Notes: generated by a model from the sequence alone, not told the origin. Counted from the first letter of the stretch, positions 7,622-15,930 are shown. The stretch is 64,000 nucleotides of DNA from DASYYE01 sp035946955 (GCA_035946955.1 DASYYE010000218.1:1-64000); one strand, 5' to 3'. Translations and numbers: made by a program.

Positions 7622-8848
7622 TCAGGCGTAGCTCACCGGCAGCCGTTTGATGCCGTTGAGCCAGCCCGAACGCAGCCGTTCGGGGTCGCCCGCCTTGGCG
7701 ATGGCGGGCATCGTGTCCGCGATCGCGTTGAACATCAGCTCGATCTCCAGCCGGGCCAGGTTGTGGCCGAGGCAGAAGTGGGCGCCGTTGCCCCCGAACC
7801 CCAGGTGCGGGTTGGGCGTGCGGGTGACATCGAACCGCTCCGGGTGGTCGAACACCTCTTCGTCGAAGTTCGCCGAACGGTAGAAGAGCCCGAGCCGCTG
7901 CCCGGCCTTGATCTCCTGGCCGCCGAGCGCCGTGTCCCGTGTTGCCGTGCGCTGGAACACCGTCACCGGCGTCGACCACCGCACGATCTCGTCCGCCGCC
8001 GTGTCCGGCCGCGAGGCGCAGAACAGCTCCCACTGGTCCGGGTGGTCCAGGAACGCGAGCATGCCGTGGGAGATCGCGTTGCGGGTGGTCTCGTTGCCCG
8101 CGACGGACAGCAGGATGACGAAGAAGCCGAACTCGTCCGGGGAGAGCTGCCCGTCACCGACCTGGGCGTGGACCAGCTTGGTGACGATGTCGTCGCGGGG
8201 GCAGTTCCGCCGGTCCTCGGCCATCGCCATCGCATAGTTGACGATCTCAGCGGCCGCGATGACGCCCGCGTCCCCGAACTCGGGGTCGTCGTATCCGATC
8301 ATCTGGTTGGACCAGGTGAAGATCTTGCCCCGGTCCTCCTGCGGCACGCCGAGCAACTCGGCGATGGCCTGCAGCGGCAACTCGGCGGAGACGTCGGTGA
8401 CGAAGTCGCCGCTGCCACCCGCCACCGCCTCGGCGACGATCCGCTCCGCCCGCGCCGTCAGGGCCTCCCGGAGGCTGGCGATCGCCCGCGGCGTGAAGCC
8501 GCGGGACACGATGCCGCGCAGGGCCGTGTGCTGGGGCGGGTCGATGTTGAGCATGATCAGCCGCTGCATCTCGATCTGGTCGCGGGTCATCTCCTGCCCG
8601 AACCGGATGATCGCAGTGTTCTGCCAGCTCGAGTAGGTATCGCTGTCACGCGACGCCGCCATCACGTCGGCGTGCCTGGTGACCGCCCAGAATCCTTCGT
8701 CGTCGAAGCCGCCTGCCCCCTTCGCCAGGTGGTTCCACCACACGGGCGCGGCCCGCCGCAGCTCCGCGAACTCTTCGGCCGGGACTCGGACCGCGTACAG
8801 GTCAGGGTCGGTGAAATCGAAGCCCGGGGGGACATTTGGCATGGCCAT
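7622..8848 (-). CDS. cyp125: Steroid C26(27)-monooxygenase, CYP125 family
   Basis: This 408-residue cytochrome P450 oxidises the terminal side-chain carbon of cholesterol/cholestenone to start degradation. It shows the I-helix AGNETTRN, the K-helix ExxR in DEIVRW and the heme loop FGGNGAHFCLGHNLARLE, with the axial Cys at about 359. N-terminal FDFTDPDLY and the segment LNIDPPQHTALRGIVSRGF fit the CYP125/CYP124/CYP142 group. The divergent fadA5 neighbour and shared operator reproduce the Rv3545c-Rv3546 arrangement, which favours CYP125. The ATG at 8848 (MAMPNVPP) is 12 bases from a KstR box. Electron donors are not encoded next to it. Confidence 0.9.
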   Translation of the reverse strand: MAMPNVPPGFDFTDPDLYAVRVPAEEFAELRRAAPVWWNHLAKGAGGFDDEGFWAVTRHADVMAASRDSDTYSSWQNTAIIRFGQEMTRDQIEMQRLIMLNIDPPQHTALRGIVSRGFTPRAIASLREALTARAERIVAEAVAGGSGDFVTDVSAELPLQAIAELLGVPQEDRGKIFTWSNQMIGYDDPEFGDAGVIAAAEIVNYAMAMAEDRRNCPRDDIVTKLVHAQVGDGQLSPDEFGFFVILLSVAGNETTRNAISHGMLAFLDHPDQWELFCASRPDTAADEIVRWSTPVTVFQRTATRDTALGGQEIKAGQRLGLFYRSANFDEEVFDHPERFDVTRTPNPHLGFGGNGAHFCLGHNLARLEIELMFNAIADTMPAIAKAGDPERLRSGWLNGIKRLPVSYA

Positions 8849-8860
8849 CACTGCCTCCGG

Positions 8861-8874
8861 TGTAACCTGTTCTA
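8861..8874. promoter_or_regulatory. KstR box upstream of cyp125
   Basis: TGTAACCTGTTCTA matches TnnAACnnGTTnnA fully. It is 12 bases before the cyp125 start codon in the cyp125/fadA5 divergent region. Confidence 0.83.
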
Positions 8875-8930
8875 TTTTGGCATTGTACGGGGCACCGTGG
8901 CATCGGGGAATGCCCAGGCCTACCATGAAA

Positions 8931-8944
8931 GAGAACACGTTCTA
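8931..8944. promoter_or_regulatory. KstR box upstream of fadA5
   Basis: GAGAACACGTTCTA fits the consensus at all but the first base and lies 68 bases before the fadA5 start. Together with the box at 8861 it gives each divergent gene its own operator. Confidence 0.72.
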
Positions 8945-9012
8945 GTTTTGGCCGACTGTGTGCCCAGCGCGCTGACAGGCTGGCACGCTCAGGAGAGCGG
9001 AAGGAACCCTCG

Positions 9013-10176
9013 GTGGGCAATGCGGTGATCGTCGAAGCGGTGCGGACACCGATCGGCAAGCGCGGCGGCAGGCTGTCCGGCCTGCACGCCGCCGAACTCC
9101 TGGGCACCGTGCAGCGGGCCCTCCTCGACCGCGCGGGGCTGGACCCCGCCGCCGTCGAGCAGGTCCTCGGTGGCTGTGTGACACAAGCGGGCGAGCAGGC
9201 CGGAAACGTCACGCGCACGGCGTGGCTGCATGCGGGACTGCCCCACCAGACCGGCTGCCTCACCCTGGACGCCCAGTGCGGCTCGTCCCAGCAGGCGGCG
9301 CACCTGGCGGCCGGGCTGATCGCGGCCGGTGCGGTCCGGCACGCCATCGCCTGCGGCGTGGAGGCGATGAGCCGGGTGCCGCTGGCCTCGAACATGGGCA
9401 CGGACGTGGGCAAGCCGAAGCCCGCCTCATGGGACATCGACATGCCCAACCAGTTCGTGGCCGCCGAACGGATCGCCCGCCGCCGTGGCCTGTCCCGCGA
9501 CGAACTGGACACGTTCGGCGTGCGCTCACAGACCGCCGCCCAGCGTGCCTGGTCGCAGAGACGGTTCGACCGCGAGGTCATACCCGTGAAGGCGCCCGCC
9601 CTGGACGCAGACGGCCACGACAGCGGCGACACGGTACTCGTAGAAAAAGATGAGGGCCTGCGGGAGACGAGCCTGGCCGGCCTGGCTCAGCTCAAGCCCG
9701 TGGTCCCGGACGGCCTGCACACCGCGGGCACCTCTTCGCAGATATCCGATGGCGCGGCGGCCGTGCTGCTCGTCGAAGAGACCCGGGCGCACGAGCTTGG
9801 CCTGCGGCCACGGGCCCGGATCCTCGCCCAGTGCCTGATCGGGGACGAACCCTACTATCACCTGGACGGGCCGGTCGCCGCCAGCCAGCGGGTGCTGGCC
9901 AGCGCCGGCATGACACTCGCCGACATCGACCTGTACGAGGTCAACGAGGCGTTCGCCGCGGTGCCACTGTCCTGGCTGCGTGTGCTCGAACCGGACGAGG
10001 ACCGGCTCAACGTCAACGGCGGGGCCATCGCACTCGGCCACCCCGTGGGCTCCACCGGCGCACGGCTGCTCACCACCGCCCTGCACGAGTTGGAACGCTG
10101 CGACGCCACCACGGCTCTCATCACCATGTGCGCCGGTGGCGCTATGGCCACCGCCACCATCCTGGAACGCCTCTAG
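9013..10176 (+). CDS. fadA5: Steroid side-chain thiolase FadA5
   Basis: The protein has 387 residues and the complete thiolase triad: nucleophile Cys89 in LDAQCGSSQQ, His343 in ALGHPVGSTG and Cys373 in MCAGGAM. The spacing matches characterised FadA5 (Cys93/His347/Cys377), the enzyme that thiolytically removes acetyl- or propionyl-CoA from 3-oxo-sterol-CoA side chains. The GTG at 9013 follows an AGGAA-type ribosome site. Its divergence from cyp125 and the KstR boxes support the assignment. A generic acetyl-CoA acetyltransferase is the alternative but less likely here. Confidence 0.9.
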   Translation: MGNAVIVEAVRTPIGKRGGRLSGLHAAELLGTVQRALLDRAGLDPAAVEQVLGGCVTQAGEQAGNVTRTAWLHAGLPHQTGCLTLDAQCGSSQQAAHLAAGLIAAGAVRHAIACGVEAMSRVPLASNMGTDVGKPKPASWDIDMPNQFVAAERIARRRGLSRDELDTFGVRSQTAAQRAWSQRRFDREVIPVKAPALDADGHDSGDTVLVEKDEGLRETSLAGLAQLKPVVPDGLHTAGTSSQISDGAAAVLLVEETRAHELGLRPRARILAQCLIGDEPYYHLDGPVAASQRVLASAGMTLADIDLYEVNEAFAAVPLSWLRVLEPDEDRLNVNGGAIALGHPVGSTGARLLTTALHELERCDATTALITMCAGGAMATATILERL

Positions 10177-10181
10177 GGCGT

Positions 10182-10202
10182 CGTCAGGGGTGACGAATCT
10201 TT
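10182..10202 (+). terminator. Possible weak terminator after fadA5
   Basis: A CGTCA-GGGG-TGACG hairpin (10182-10195) starts six bases after the fadA5 stop and is followed by AATCTTT. The stem is short, so termination would be weak. It may separate fadA5 from the pqq operon. Confidence 0.35.
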
Positions 10203-10253
10203 AGCATTACCCTGGAGTATCTTTCGGCATTTCACAGCCGTTAGATGTACCGT

Positions 10254-10321
10254 CCCAGGGGTCACGCTTGGTGCCCTGGGGCAGGGTGGCTTTGCGTGTC
10301 TGGCGTTGGCAGGCTCCTGCC
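10254..10321 (+). promoter_or_regulatory. Structured leader of the pqq operon
   Basis: The 178-base gap between fadA5 and pqqA contains competing inverted repeats. CCCAGGG (10254-10260) pairs with CCCTGGG (10274-10280). The latter also overlaps CCCTG-GGG-CAGGG (10274-10286). A third hairpin, GGCAGGCTCCTGCC, is at 10308-10321. Mutually exclusive stems suggest leader-mediated control. No known riboswitch class is recognised and no KstR box is present. Confidence 0.4.
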
Positions 10322-10354
10322 GTAACCACGCGCCGCCGATCAAAGGAGCGAGGT

Positions 10355-10543
10355 ATGACCCACCCCAGCAGCGAGGCCGCCGTTCACCCTGATACCGCCA
10401 GGTCGCCGCGGGACAATGCGACCAGGCCGGCTGAGTCCAGCGACCCCGCCTCGTCATCTGCGGCCCGGCGTGCCTGGTTCCCGCCGAGCATCCAGGACTT
10501 CGAGATCAGGCCGGAAGCGGCCATGTATGCGGCAAACCGCTGA
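10355..10543 (+). CDS. pqqA: PQQ precursor peptide PqqA (N-terminally extended)
   Basis: This 62-residue peptide ends FEIRPEAAMYAANR, containing the Glu54-x3-Tyr58 pair (EAAMY) that is cross-linked to form pyrroloquinoline quinone. WFPPSIQDF just before it matches the usual PqqA lead-in. Standard PqqA peptides are about 23-30 residues; here a ~38-residue Ser/Ala/Pro-rich extension precedes the core. The ATG at 10355 is supported by AAAGGAG eight bases upstream. pqqC overlaps its end by 17 bases. Identity rests on the core motif plus the pqqC-DE-B genes that follow. Confidence 0.88.
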   Translation: MTHPSSEAAVHPDTARSPRDNATRPAESSDPASSSAARRAWFPPSIQDFEIRPEAAMYAANR

Positions 10544-11267
10544 CGTGCGGTCTGCTGGTGCGCGGGACGGGTCGCTCACACGCGACCCGCTCCCGCGGGA
10601 GGAGTTCGTCATGGCGCTGCGGGCGCTGGGGGCCCGCTACTGGGACAAGCACCCGTTCCACGCCCGCCTGCACGAGGGCGGCTGCACCCAGGAAGAGGTG
10701 CGCCGCTGGGTGGCCAACCGCTGGTACTACCAGCGCAACCTCTCTCAGAAGAACGCCGCGGTCATCGCGAACTGCCCGCTGCCTGAGGTGCGGCGCAGGT
10801 GGGTGGAGCGGATCGCCTTCCAGGACGGCACGCCGGGCAGCGAGGGCGGGCTGGCGGACTGGCTCATGCTGGCCGAAGCGGTCGGGCTCACCCGTCAGGA
10901 AGTGCAGGAAGAATGGCACCTGCTGCCGGGGGTCCGGTTCGCGGTCGATGCCTATGTGAATTTCTGCCGGACACGGCCTTGGACAGAGGGTGCAGGCGCG
11001 GCGCTGACAGAGCTGTTCTCGCCAGGCCTGATGTCTGACCGGCTGGCGGTGTTCCAGCGGCACTACCCATGGATCAAGCCCGCAGGGTACGCGTATTTCG
11101 AGGCGCGCATCCCGACCGTCCGCAAGGACTCCGAATACACACTCGACCTGGTTGTCGAGCATTGCGTGACCCGCGAGCAGCAGGAGGCGGCCATCGCGGC
11201 GCTGTCGTTCAAGTGCGATGTGCTGTGGGCCATGCTGGACGCGATCGACTATGCCGGGCACGCCTGA
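10527..11267 (+). CDS. pqqC: Pyrroloquinoline-quinone synthase PqqC
   Basis: The 246-residue all-helical oxidase catalyses the last ring closure and eight-electron oxidation to PQQ. Family hallmarks are YWDKHPFHARLHEGG, WVANRWYYQRNLSQKNAAVIANCP, RRRWVERIAFQDG and GGLADWLMLAEAVGL. The C-terminal part SEYTLDLVVEHC is also typical. The ATG at 10527 lies inside the pqqA coding end with GGAAG nine bases upstream, so translation is coupled. A GTG at 10545 is an alternative. It is followed directly by pqqDE. Confidence 0.93.
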   Translation: MRQTADVRSAGARDGSLTRDPLPREEFVMALRALGARYWDKHPFHARLHEGGCTQEEVRRWVANRWYYQRNLSQKNAAVIANCPLPEVRRRWVERIAFQDGTPGSEGGLADWLMLAEAVGLTRQEVQEEWHLLPGVRFAVDAYVNFCRTRPWTEGAGAALTELFSPGLMSDRLAVFQRHYPWIKPAGYAYFEARIPTVRKDSEYTLDLVVEHCVTREQQEAAIAALSFKCDVLWAMLDAIDYAGHA

Positions 11268-12722
11268 ATGGCCGACCCCGCCCGGGACTCAGCGGCTGGG
11301 CTGACCGCCCAGTGCCGTCCCGCCCTGGGTTGTGGGGTGCGCCTAGTCCACGACGAGGCGCGCCAGCGTGACGCACTCCTGTATCCGGAAGGAGTGCTGC
11401 TGCTGAACGAGACTGCTGGTGCGGTGCTGAGCCGCTGTGACGGCACCAGGACCGTGGCGGGGATCACCACGGAACTCGCCAGCCTCTATGCGGGCGCGGT
11501 GGCTTCGGATGTGCTGACGCTGCTGAACGGCCTGCTGGCCAGGCGGCTGATCACGGTCGGCCCGATGGTCGGCCTGAGGCGGCTGGGAGTGCCCCAGGTC
11601 GCGCCCGCGGCCCCGGGGCACAGGCAGGCGCCAGTGCCGTTGGGCCTGGTCGCCGAGCTGACCTACCGGTGCCCGCTGCAGTGCCCGTACTGCTCGAACC
11701 CACTGGACCTGGCTGCCTACCGCAAAGAGCTGACGACTGAGCAGTGGTGCCGGGTGCTGGACGAGGCCCGCGAATTGGGTGTGCTGCAGGTGCACCTGAC
11801 GGGCGGGGAGCCACTGGCACGCCGGGACCTGGTGGAACTGGTCGCCCACGCGCACCGGCTCGGCATGTACACCGGCCTGGTCACCAGCGGAGTCCCGCTG
11901 ACGCAGGAGCGGTTCGGCGCGCTGGCAGAGGCAGGCCTGGACCATGTGCAGCTGTCGGTGCAGGACGCCTCGCCTGCGGCCGCCGACCTGATCGCGGGTG
12001 TCCGGGCGCATGAGCGCAAACTGGCGGCCGCGGCGATGGTGACCGGTCACGGGCTGCCACTCACCGTGAACGTGGTGCTCCACCGCGCCAACATCGGCCA
12101 TGTGCCAGTTCTTGTGGACCTGGCCGACCAGCTAGGTGCCATCCGGCTGGAGCTTGCGAACACCCAGTACTACGGCTGGGCCCAGCGTAACTGGGCCGCC
12201 CTGCTCCCGACCCGCGCCGAGGTCGAGGCAGCCGAACGGGACGCGCAGGCCGCCCGTGCCCGGCTGGGGTCACGCATGGAGATCGTTTACGTCCTCGCCG
12301 ACTACTACGAAGACCGCCCCAAACCCTGCGTGTACGGCTGGGGGGTACGCCAGCTCATCGTCGCCCCCAACGGCGACGCCCTGCCCTGCCCCGCGGCCGG
12401 CCAGCTCCCCGGCCTTGGCATGGTCAACGTGCGGAACGAGTCGCTGTCCGACATCTGGTACGCCTCGCCAGCCTTCAACCGGTTCCGCGGGACGGACTGG
12501 ATGCCCGAGCCATGCCGCAGTTGCCCACGCAAGGAAACAGACTTCGGCGGCTGCCGCTGCCAGGCCTACCAGCTCACCGGCGACCCGGCGGCCACTGACC
12601 CGGCCTGCGCGCTGTCCCCCCACCACGGACTCATCACGAGCCTGCTCACCAGCACCCCGGCAGACGCATGGCAGCCGCGGGTGATGCCTGCCCGTTCAAA
12701 AACCAGCGCGGACAACGGGTGA
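11268..12722 (+). CDS. pqqDE: Fused PqqD-PqqE: peptide chaperone plus radical SAM enzyme
   Basis: Residues ~15-95 form a PqqD/RRE domain (ALLYPEGVLLLNETAGAVLSRCDG…), which binds the PqqA peptide. Residues ~122-484 form the radical SAM enzyme PqqE. Its SAM-cluster motif is CPLQCPYC (Cys135, Cys139, Cys142), and a C-terminal SPASM-type set of Cys residues (CPAA…CRSCPRK…GGCRCQ) binds auxiliary Fe-S clusters. PqqE makes the Glu-Tyr carbon-carbon bond in PqqA. PqqD is separate in many species, while natural fusions are known, for example as PqqCD. The start codon abuts the pqqC stop. Confidence 0.93.
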   Translation: MADPARDSAAGLTAQCRPALGCGVRLVHDEARQRDALLYPEGVLLLNETAGAVLSRCDGTRTVAGITTELASLYAGAVASDVLTLLNGLLARRLITVGPMVGLRRLGVPQVAPAAPGHRQAPVPLGLVAELTYRCPLQCPYCSNPLDLAAYRKELTTEQWCRVLDEARELGVLQVHLTGGEPLARRDLVELVAHAHRLGMYTGLVTSGVPLTQERFGALAEAGLDHVQLSVQDASPAAADLIAGVRAHERKLAAAAMVTGHGLPLTVNVVLHRANIGHVPVLVDLADQLGAIRLELANTQYYGWAQRNWAALLPTRAEVEAAERDAQAARARLGSRMEIVYVLADYYEDRPKPCVYGWGVRQLIVAPNGDALPCPAAGQLPGLGMVNVRNESLSDIWYASPAFNRFRGTDWMPEPCRSCPRKETDFGGCRCQAYQLTGDPAATDPACALSPHHGLITSLLTSTPADAWQPRVMPARSKTSADNG

Positions 12723-13624
12723 GGGCCTGCCTGCTGGGCACCGCCGCAGGGGGCGGGCTGCCGCAGTGGAACTGCGCGTGTGCCATGTGCATCCAGGCCC
12801 GCCAGCGTGGCGGTGCCCGGACGCAGGACTGCCTGGCGGTCACCGGGGCCGGCGAAAAGTGGTACCTCGTCAACGCGTCCCCGGACATCCGCGCGCAGAT
12901 CCTCGCCACGCCGGAACTGGCTGCCGGCCCCGGACGGCGCGAAACGCCGGTGGCCGGTGCGCTGCTCACCGACGCCGAACTGGACCACACCATCGGGCTG
13001 CTCATGCTGCGTGAAGGCTCACCGCTGGAGGTGTATGGCCCCGCACCGGTACTGGATGCTCTGGCAAGCGGTTTCCCGGTCCGGCTGGTCCTGGGCCCCT
13101 ACGGCTCGGTGTCCTGGCACGAGGTCCGCCCAGGGACGGCGTTCATACTGGACGAGCAGTTGTCCGTCACGGTGGTTCCGCTGAGTGCCAAGCGGCCCCG
13201 GTACATTGCCGCGGCTCAGACCCAGATGACTGAGGGGGCCGCCGCGCTGGACCCCTGGGTGGTGGGCTACCGCTTCGATGACCTGGTCACCGGCGGGTCG
13301 CTGGTCTACGCGCCGTGCCTGGCCGCCTGGACCGAGCCCCTGAGCGAAGCACTGACCGGTGCCACGTGCGTGGTCCTGGACGGCACTTTCTTCCGCGACG
13401 ATGAGATGCTGCGGGCCACCGGCCAGGACCGCCCTGCATGCTCTATGGGGCACCTGCCGATCACCCACACCTGCCCCCTCCTGCGGGCCTGTCCAGCGGC
13501 CCGCAGGCTGTACACCCACCTCAACAACACCAACCCCGCGCTGGCCGCGCACTCACCCGAACGAGCCATGCTGGCAGCGGCCGGCATCGAGGTGGCACAC
13601 GATGGCCTGATGCTGGACCTCTGA
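12719..13624 (+). CDS. pqqB: PQQ biosynthesis protein PqqB
   Basis: The GTG at 12719 overlaps the pqqDE stop (GTGA) and gives 301 residues, the usual PqqB length. It is a metallo-beta-lactamase-fold protein proposed to hydroxylate the PQQ precursor. Visible family features are LLGTAAGGGLPQWNCACAMC with structural-zinc cysteines, ALLTDAELDHTIGLLMLRE, LDGTFFRDDEM, MGHLPI and HLNNTNPAL near the C-terminus. With pqqA, pqqC and pqqDE this gives a complete minimal set. PqqF/PqqG-type processing proteases are not in the window. Confidence 0.92.
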   Translation: MRACLLGTAAGGGLPQWNCACAMCIQARQRGGARTQDCLAVTGAGEKWYLVNASPDIRAQILATPELAAGPGRRETPVAGALLTDAELDHTIGLLMLREGSPLEVYGPAPVLDALASGFPVRLVLGPYGSVSWHEVRPGTAFILDEQLSVTVVPLSAKRPRYIAAAQTQMTEGAAALDPWVVGYRFDDLVTGGSLVYAPCLAAWTEPLSEALTGATCVVLDGTFFRDDEMLRATGQDRPACSMGHLPITHTCPLLRACPAARRLYTHLNNTNPALAAHSPERAMLAAAGIEVAHDGLMLDL

Positions 13625-13639
13625 GCCACGATCAGCACC

Positions 13640-14503
13640 TCACGGGTGCTGGCTGCTCACCGAGACCACCTCGCCGGTGAGGTAGGAGGCGTAGTCGCTG
13701 GCCAGGAAGGCGATGACGGTGGCGACCTCCCATGGTTGCGCGGCGCGCCCGAACGCCTCCCGGCTGGCCAGTTCGGTGAGGAGGTCCTCACTCGTCACCT
13801 TGGCCAGGTAGGGGTGGGTGGCCAGGCTCGGCGCGACCGCGTTGACGCGGATGCCGTACGGGGCGGCATCCATTGCCGCACAGCGGGTGAGCGCCATGAC
13901 CCCGGCCTTCGCGGCCGCGTAGTGGGCCTGGCCCGGCTGCGCCCGCCAGCCCAGCACCGACGTGTTGGTCACCACGGCGCCGCCGTGTCCCTGGGCCACC
14001 ATCTGGCGCAGCGCGGCCCGGACACACCGGAACGTCCCGGTGAGCGTGACGTCCAGCACACGCACCCACTCATCATCGGCCATCTCCAGCACGGAGCACG
14101 TGCCGCCGAGCCCTGCGTTGGCGACGAACACGTCCAGCCGCCCGAACTGGCGCACCACGCCAGCCACCAGTGCCGCGACCTCGGCCTCGCTGGTGACGTC
14201 ACAGCGCTGCGACCAGACCCGGCTGCCATCCGCCTCGCTGAGCCGGGCGTGGGCCTCGGCGAGCCGCCGCTCATGGTGGTCGCTGACCACCACCAGGGCA
14301 CCCTCGTCCAGGCAGCGCTGCGCGGTCGCATACCCGATGCCCGTGCCGGCCGCCGCGGTGACCGCGACCACCTTGCCGGTGAGCAGGCCCCGCCCAGGTG
14401 GCGGCACCGGCTGCCCCGGCGGCGGGAGCGGCACCCCAGGCGGCACCAGTGCTTCAGGCGGCCCCGGCACCTCAGGCGGCACCGCGGAACCCGGCGCGGT
14501 CAC
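13640..14503 (-). CDS. ipdF: Short-chain dehydrogenase IpdF
   Basis: This 287-residue SDR has the cofactor motif TAAAGTGIGYATA, SDHHERRLAEAH for NAD(P) selection, NTSVLGWRAQ with the active Ser, and YAAAK with the catalytic Tyr/Lys. It matches Rv3559c closely around SDHHERRL and LASDYASYLTGEVVSVS. IpdF acts on the 5-oxo/hydroxy function of CoA-activated HIP-derived intermediates in ring C/D catabolism. A ~40-residue Pro-rich N-terminal extension (VPPEVPGPPEALVPPGV…) is unusual. The gene overlaps fadE30 by four bases, as in the mycobacterial Rv3559c-Rv3560c pair. Confidence 0.88.
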   Translation of the reverse strand: MTAPGSAVPPEVPGPPEALVPPGVPLPPPGQPVPPPGRGLLTGKVVAVTAAAGTGIGYATAQRCLDEGALVVVSDHHERRLAEAHARLSEADGSRVWSQRCDVTSEAEVAALVAGVVRQFGRLDVFVANAGLGGTCSVLEMADDEWVRVLDVTLTGTFRCVRAALRQMVAQGHGGAVVTNTSVLGWRAQPGQAHYAAAKAGVMALTRCAAMDAAPYGIRVNAVAPSLATHPYLAKVTSEDLLTELASREAFGRAAQPWEVATVIAFLASDYASYLTGEVVSVSSQHP

Positions 14504-15720
14504 GACCCACCCAGCCTGGGCAGCCCGAGCGCCCGGTCAGCGATGATGCCACGCTGGATCTCACTCGAACCGCCGTAGATGGTCTCGGCCCGGCCGAACA
14601 GGTACAGCCGCTGCCAGTCGTCCAGGTCATACGGGGTGCCCCGGGCCACGAGCGACTCCGGTCCCAGCACCGCCATGGCCAGCTCCCCCAGTTGCTGGTG
14701 CCAGCGCGACCACAGCAGTTTCATCACCGCCGCAGCCGTAGTGTCACGCCGCCCGTCCCCGACCGCCCCGGCGCTGCCTGGTCCGTCTGGGCTGCCCGCC
14801 GCCATCGTGCGCAGCGCGTGCGCCCGCATGACCTCCAGCCCGATCCACGCCCTGGCCAGCCTGTCCCGCAGCAGTGGGTCGCCGGCCGCGCCGGTGCGCC
14901 GGGCCTCCGCCAGCAGGCTGTCGAACTCACGCCGGAACACGGCCTGCTGGCCCAGCGTGGCCGCCCCGCGCTCGATGGCGAGTGTCGCCATGGCGACCCG
15001 CCAGCCGTCACCCACCTCCCCCAGCACGTTGGAGACGTGGGTGCGGGCGCCGTCGAAGAACACCTCGTTGAACTCCGAGGTTCCGGTGAGCTGCCGGATC
15101 GGGCGGACCGTCACTCCCGGCTGGCGCATCGGCACCAGCAGGTAGGTGAGCCCTGCCTTGCGCCGTGATCCGGGCTCACTGCGGGCCAGCACGAAGCCCC
15201 AGTCGGCCACGTGGGCCAGGGAGGTCCACACCTTCTGCCCGGTGACCACCCACTCGTCGCCGTCGCGTGTCGCCGTGGTCGCCAGCGAAGCGAGGTCCGA
15301 TCCGGCGCCCGGTTCCGAGTAGCCCTGGCACCACAACTCGGTCACGGCGGCGATCGGCGGCAGGAAACGCCGCTGCTGCTCCGGTGTGCCGAACGCGATC
15401 AGGGTGGGCCCCACCAGCTCCTCCCCCACGTACCCGACCCGGGCGGGCCCGCCAGCGCGGGCGTACTCCTCGTGGAACACCATCTGCTGGGTCAGTGAGG
15501 CACCCCGGCCGCCGTGTTCGGCGGGCCAGCTCAGGCAGGTCCAGCCCGCCGCGGCGAGGTGCCGGTTCCAGGCGACGCGCTCGTCGTGGGCCTCGTGCTC
15601 GCGGCCAGGGCCGCCCCTGTCGCGGAGCGCGGCGAACCGGCCCGTCAAGTTGTCAGCGAGCCATTGCGCGACCCTGCCCCGGAAGTCCTCGTCCGCTGCG
15701 CTGAGCACCGTCGCCTCCAT
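14500..15720 (-). CDS. fadE30: Acyl-CoA dehydrogenase FadE30
   Basis: The 406-residue FAD-dependent acyl-CoA dehydrogenase probably introduces the double bond in the propionyl side chain of the HIP-CoA series. Seen are CQGYSEPGAGSDLASLATTATRDGDEWVVTGQKVWTS (split over the mid-beta domain), EFNEVFFDGART and the C-terminal signature AETIYGGSSEIQRGIIADR. The ATG at 15720 (MEATVLSAADEDF) is preferred; the upstream in-frame extension runs through GC-rich repeats. It is coupled to ipdF and divergent from fadD3 across a KstR2 box, as in Rv3560c/Rv3561. Confidence 0.88.
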   Translation of the reverse strand: MEATVLSAADEDFRGRVAQWLADNLTGRFAALRDRGGPGREHEAHDERVAWNRHLAAAGWTCLSWPAEHGGRGASLTQQMVFHEEYARAGGPARVGYVGEELVGPTLIAFGTPEQQRRFLPPIAAVTELWCQGYSEPGAGSDLASLATTATRDGDEWVVTGQKVWTSLAHVADWGFVLARSEPGSRRKAGLTYLLVPMRQPGVTVRPIRQLTGTSEFNEVFFDGARTHVSNVLGEVGDGWRVAMATLAIERGAATLGQQAVFRREFDSLLAEARRTGAAGDPLLRDRLARAWIGLEVMRAHALRTMAAGSPDGPGSAGAVGDGRRDTTAAAVMKLLWSRWHQQLGELAMAVLGPESLVARGTPYDLDDWQRLYLFGRAETIYGGSSEIQRGIIADRALGLPRLGGS

Positions 15721-15750
15721 CCAGCGCCCGTCATCCCGGGACGCTCCAGG

Positions 15751-15794
15751 CCCCGGCCTCCGTGGCCCCGGCCTCCGTGGCCCCGGCCTCGTGG
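15751..15794. repeat. Three 15-bp tandem repeats
   Basis: CCCCGGCCTCCGTGG occurs at 15751 and 15766, and a shortened copy lies at 15781. They are in the fadE30 leader, between its start codon and the KstR2 box. Function is unknown; they may arise by slippage. Confidence 0.8.
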
Positions 15795-15837
15795 CCACGG
15801 CTGGCCGGCGAGGCGCCCACGCGCGTAGGCTCAGCCT

Positions 15838-15851
15838 ACCAAGCACTTGCT
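15838..15851. promoter_or_regulatory. KstR2 box
   Basis: ACCAAGCACTTGCT fits the KstR2 consensus AnCAAGnnCTTGnT exactly and lies between divergent fadE30 and fadD3. KstR2 is released by HIP-CoA, the product of FadD3. The kstR2 gene itself is not in the window. Confidence 0.85.
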
Positions 15852-15870
15852 TGATTAGAGGGACGCGCGT

Positions 15871-15930
15871 GGACTTGACAGAGGAGAGCACGGACTTGAC
15901 AGAGGAGCGCGCGTGGACTTGACAGAGGAG
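15871..15930 (+). repeat. Triplicated Shine-Dalgarno segment before fadD3
   Basis: The 16-mer GGACTTGACAGAGGAG occurs at 15871, 15892 and 15915. Each copy contains an AGAGGAG ribosome site, and copies one and three are preceded by GCGCGT, so candidate GTG codons recur. Only the last copy is placed to drive the GTG at 15936. Confidence 0.85.
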
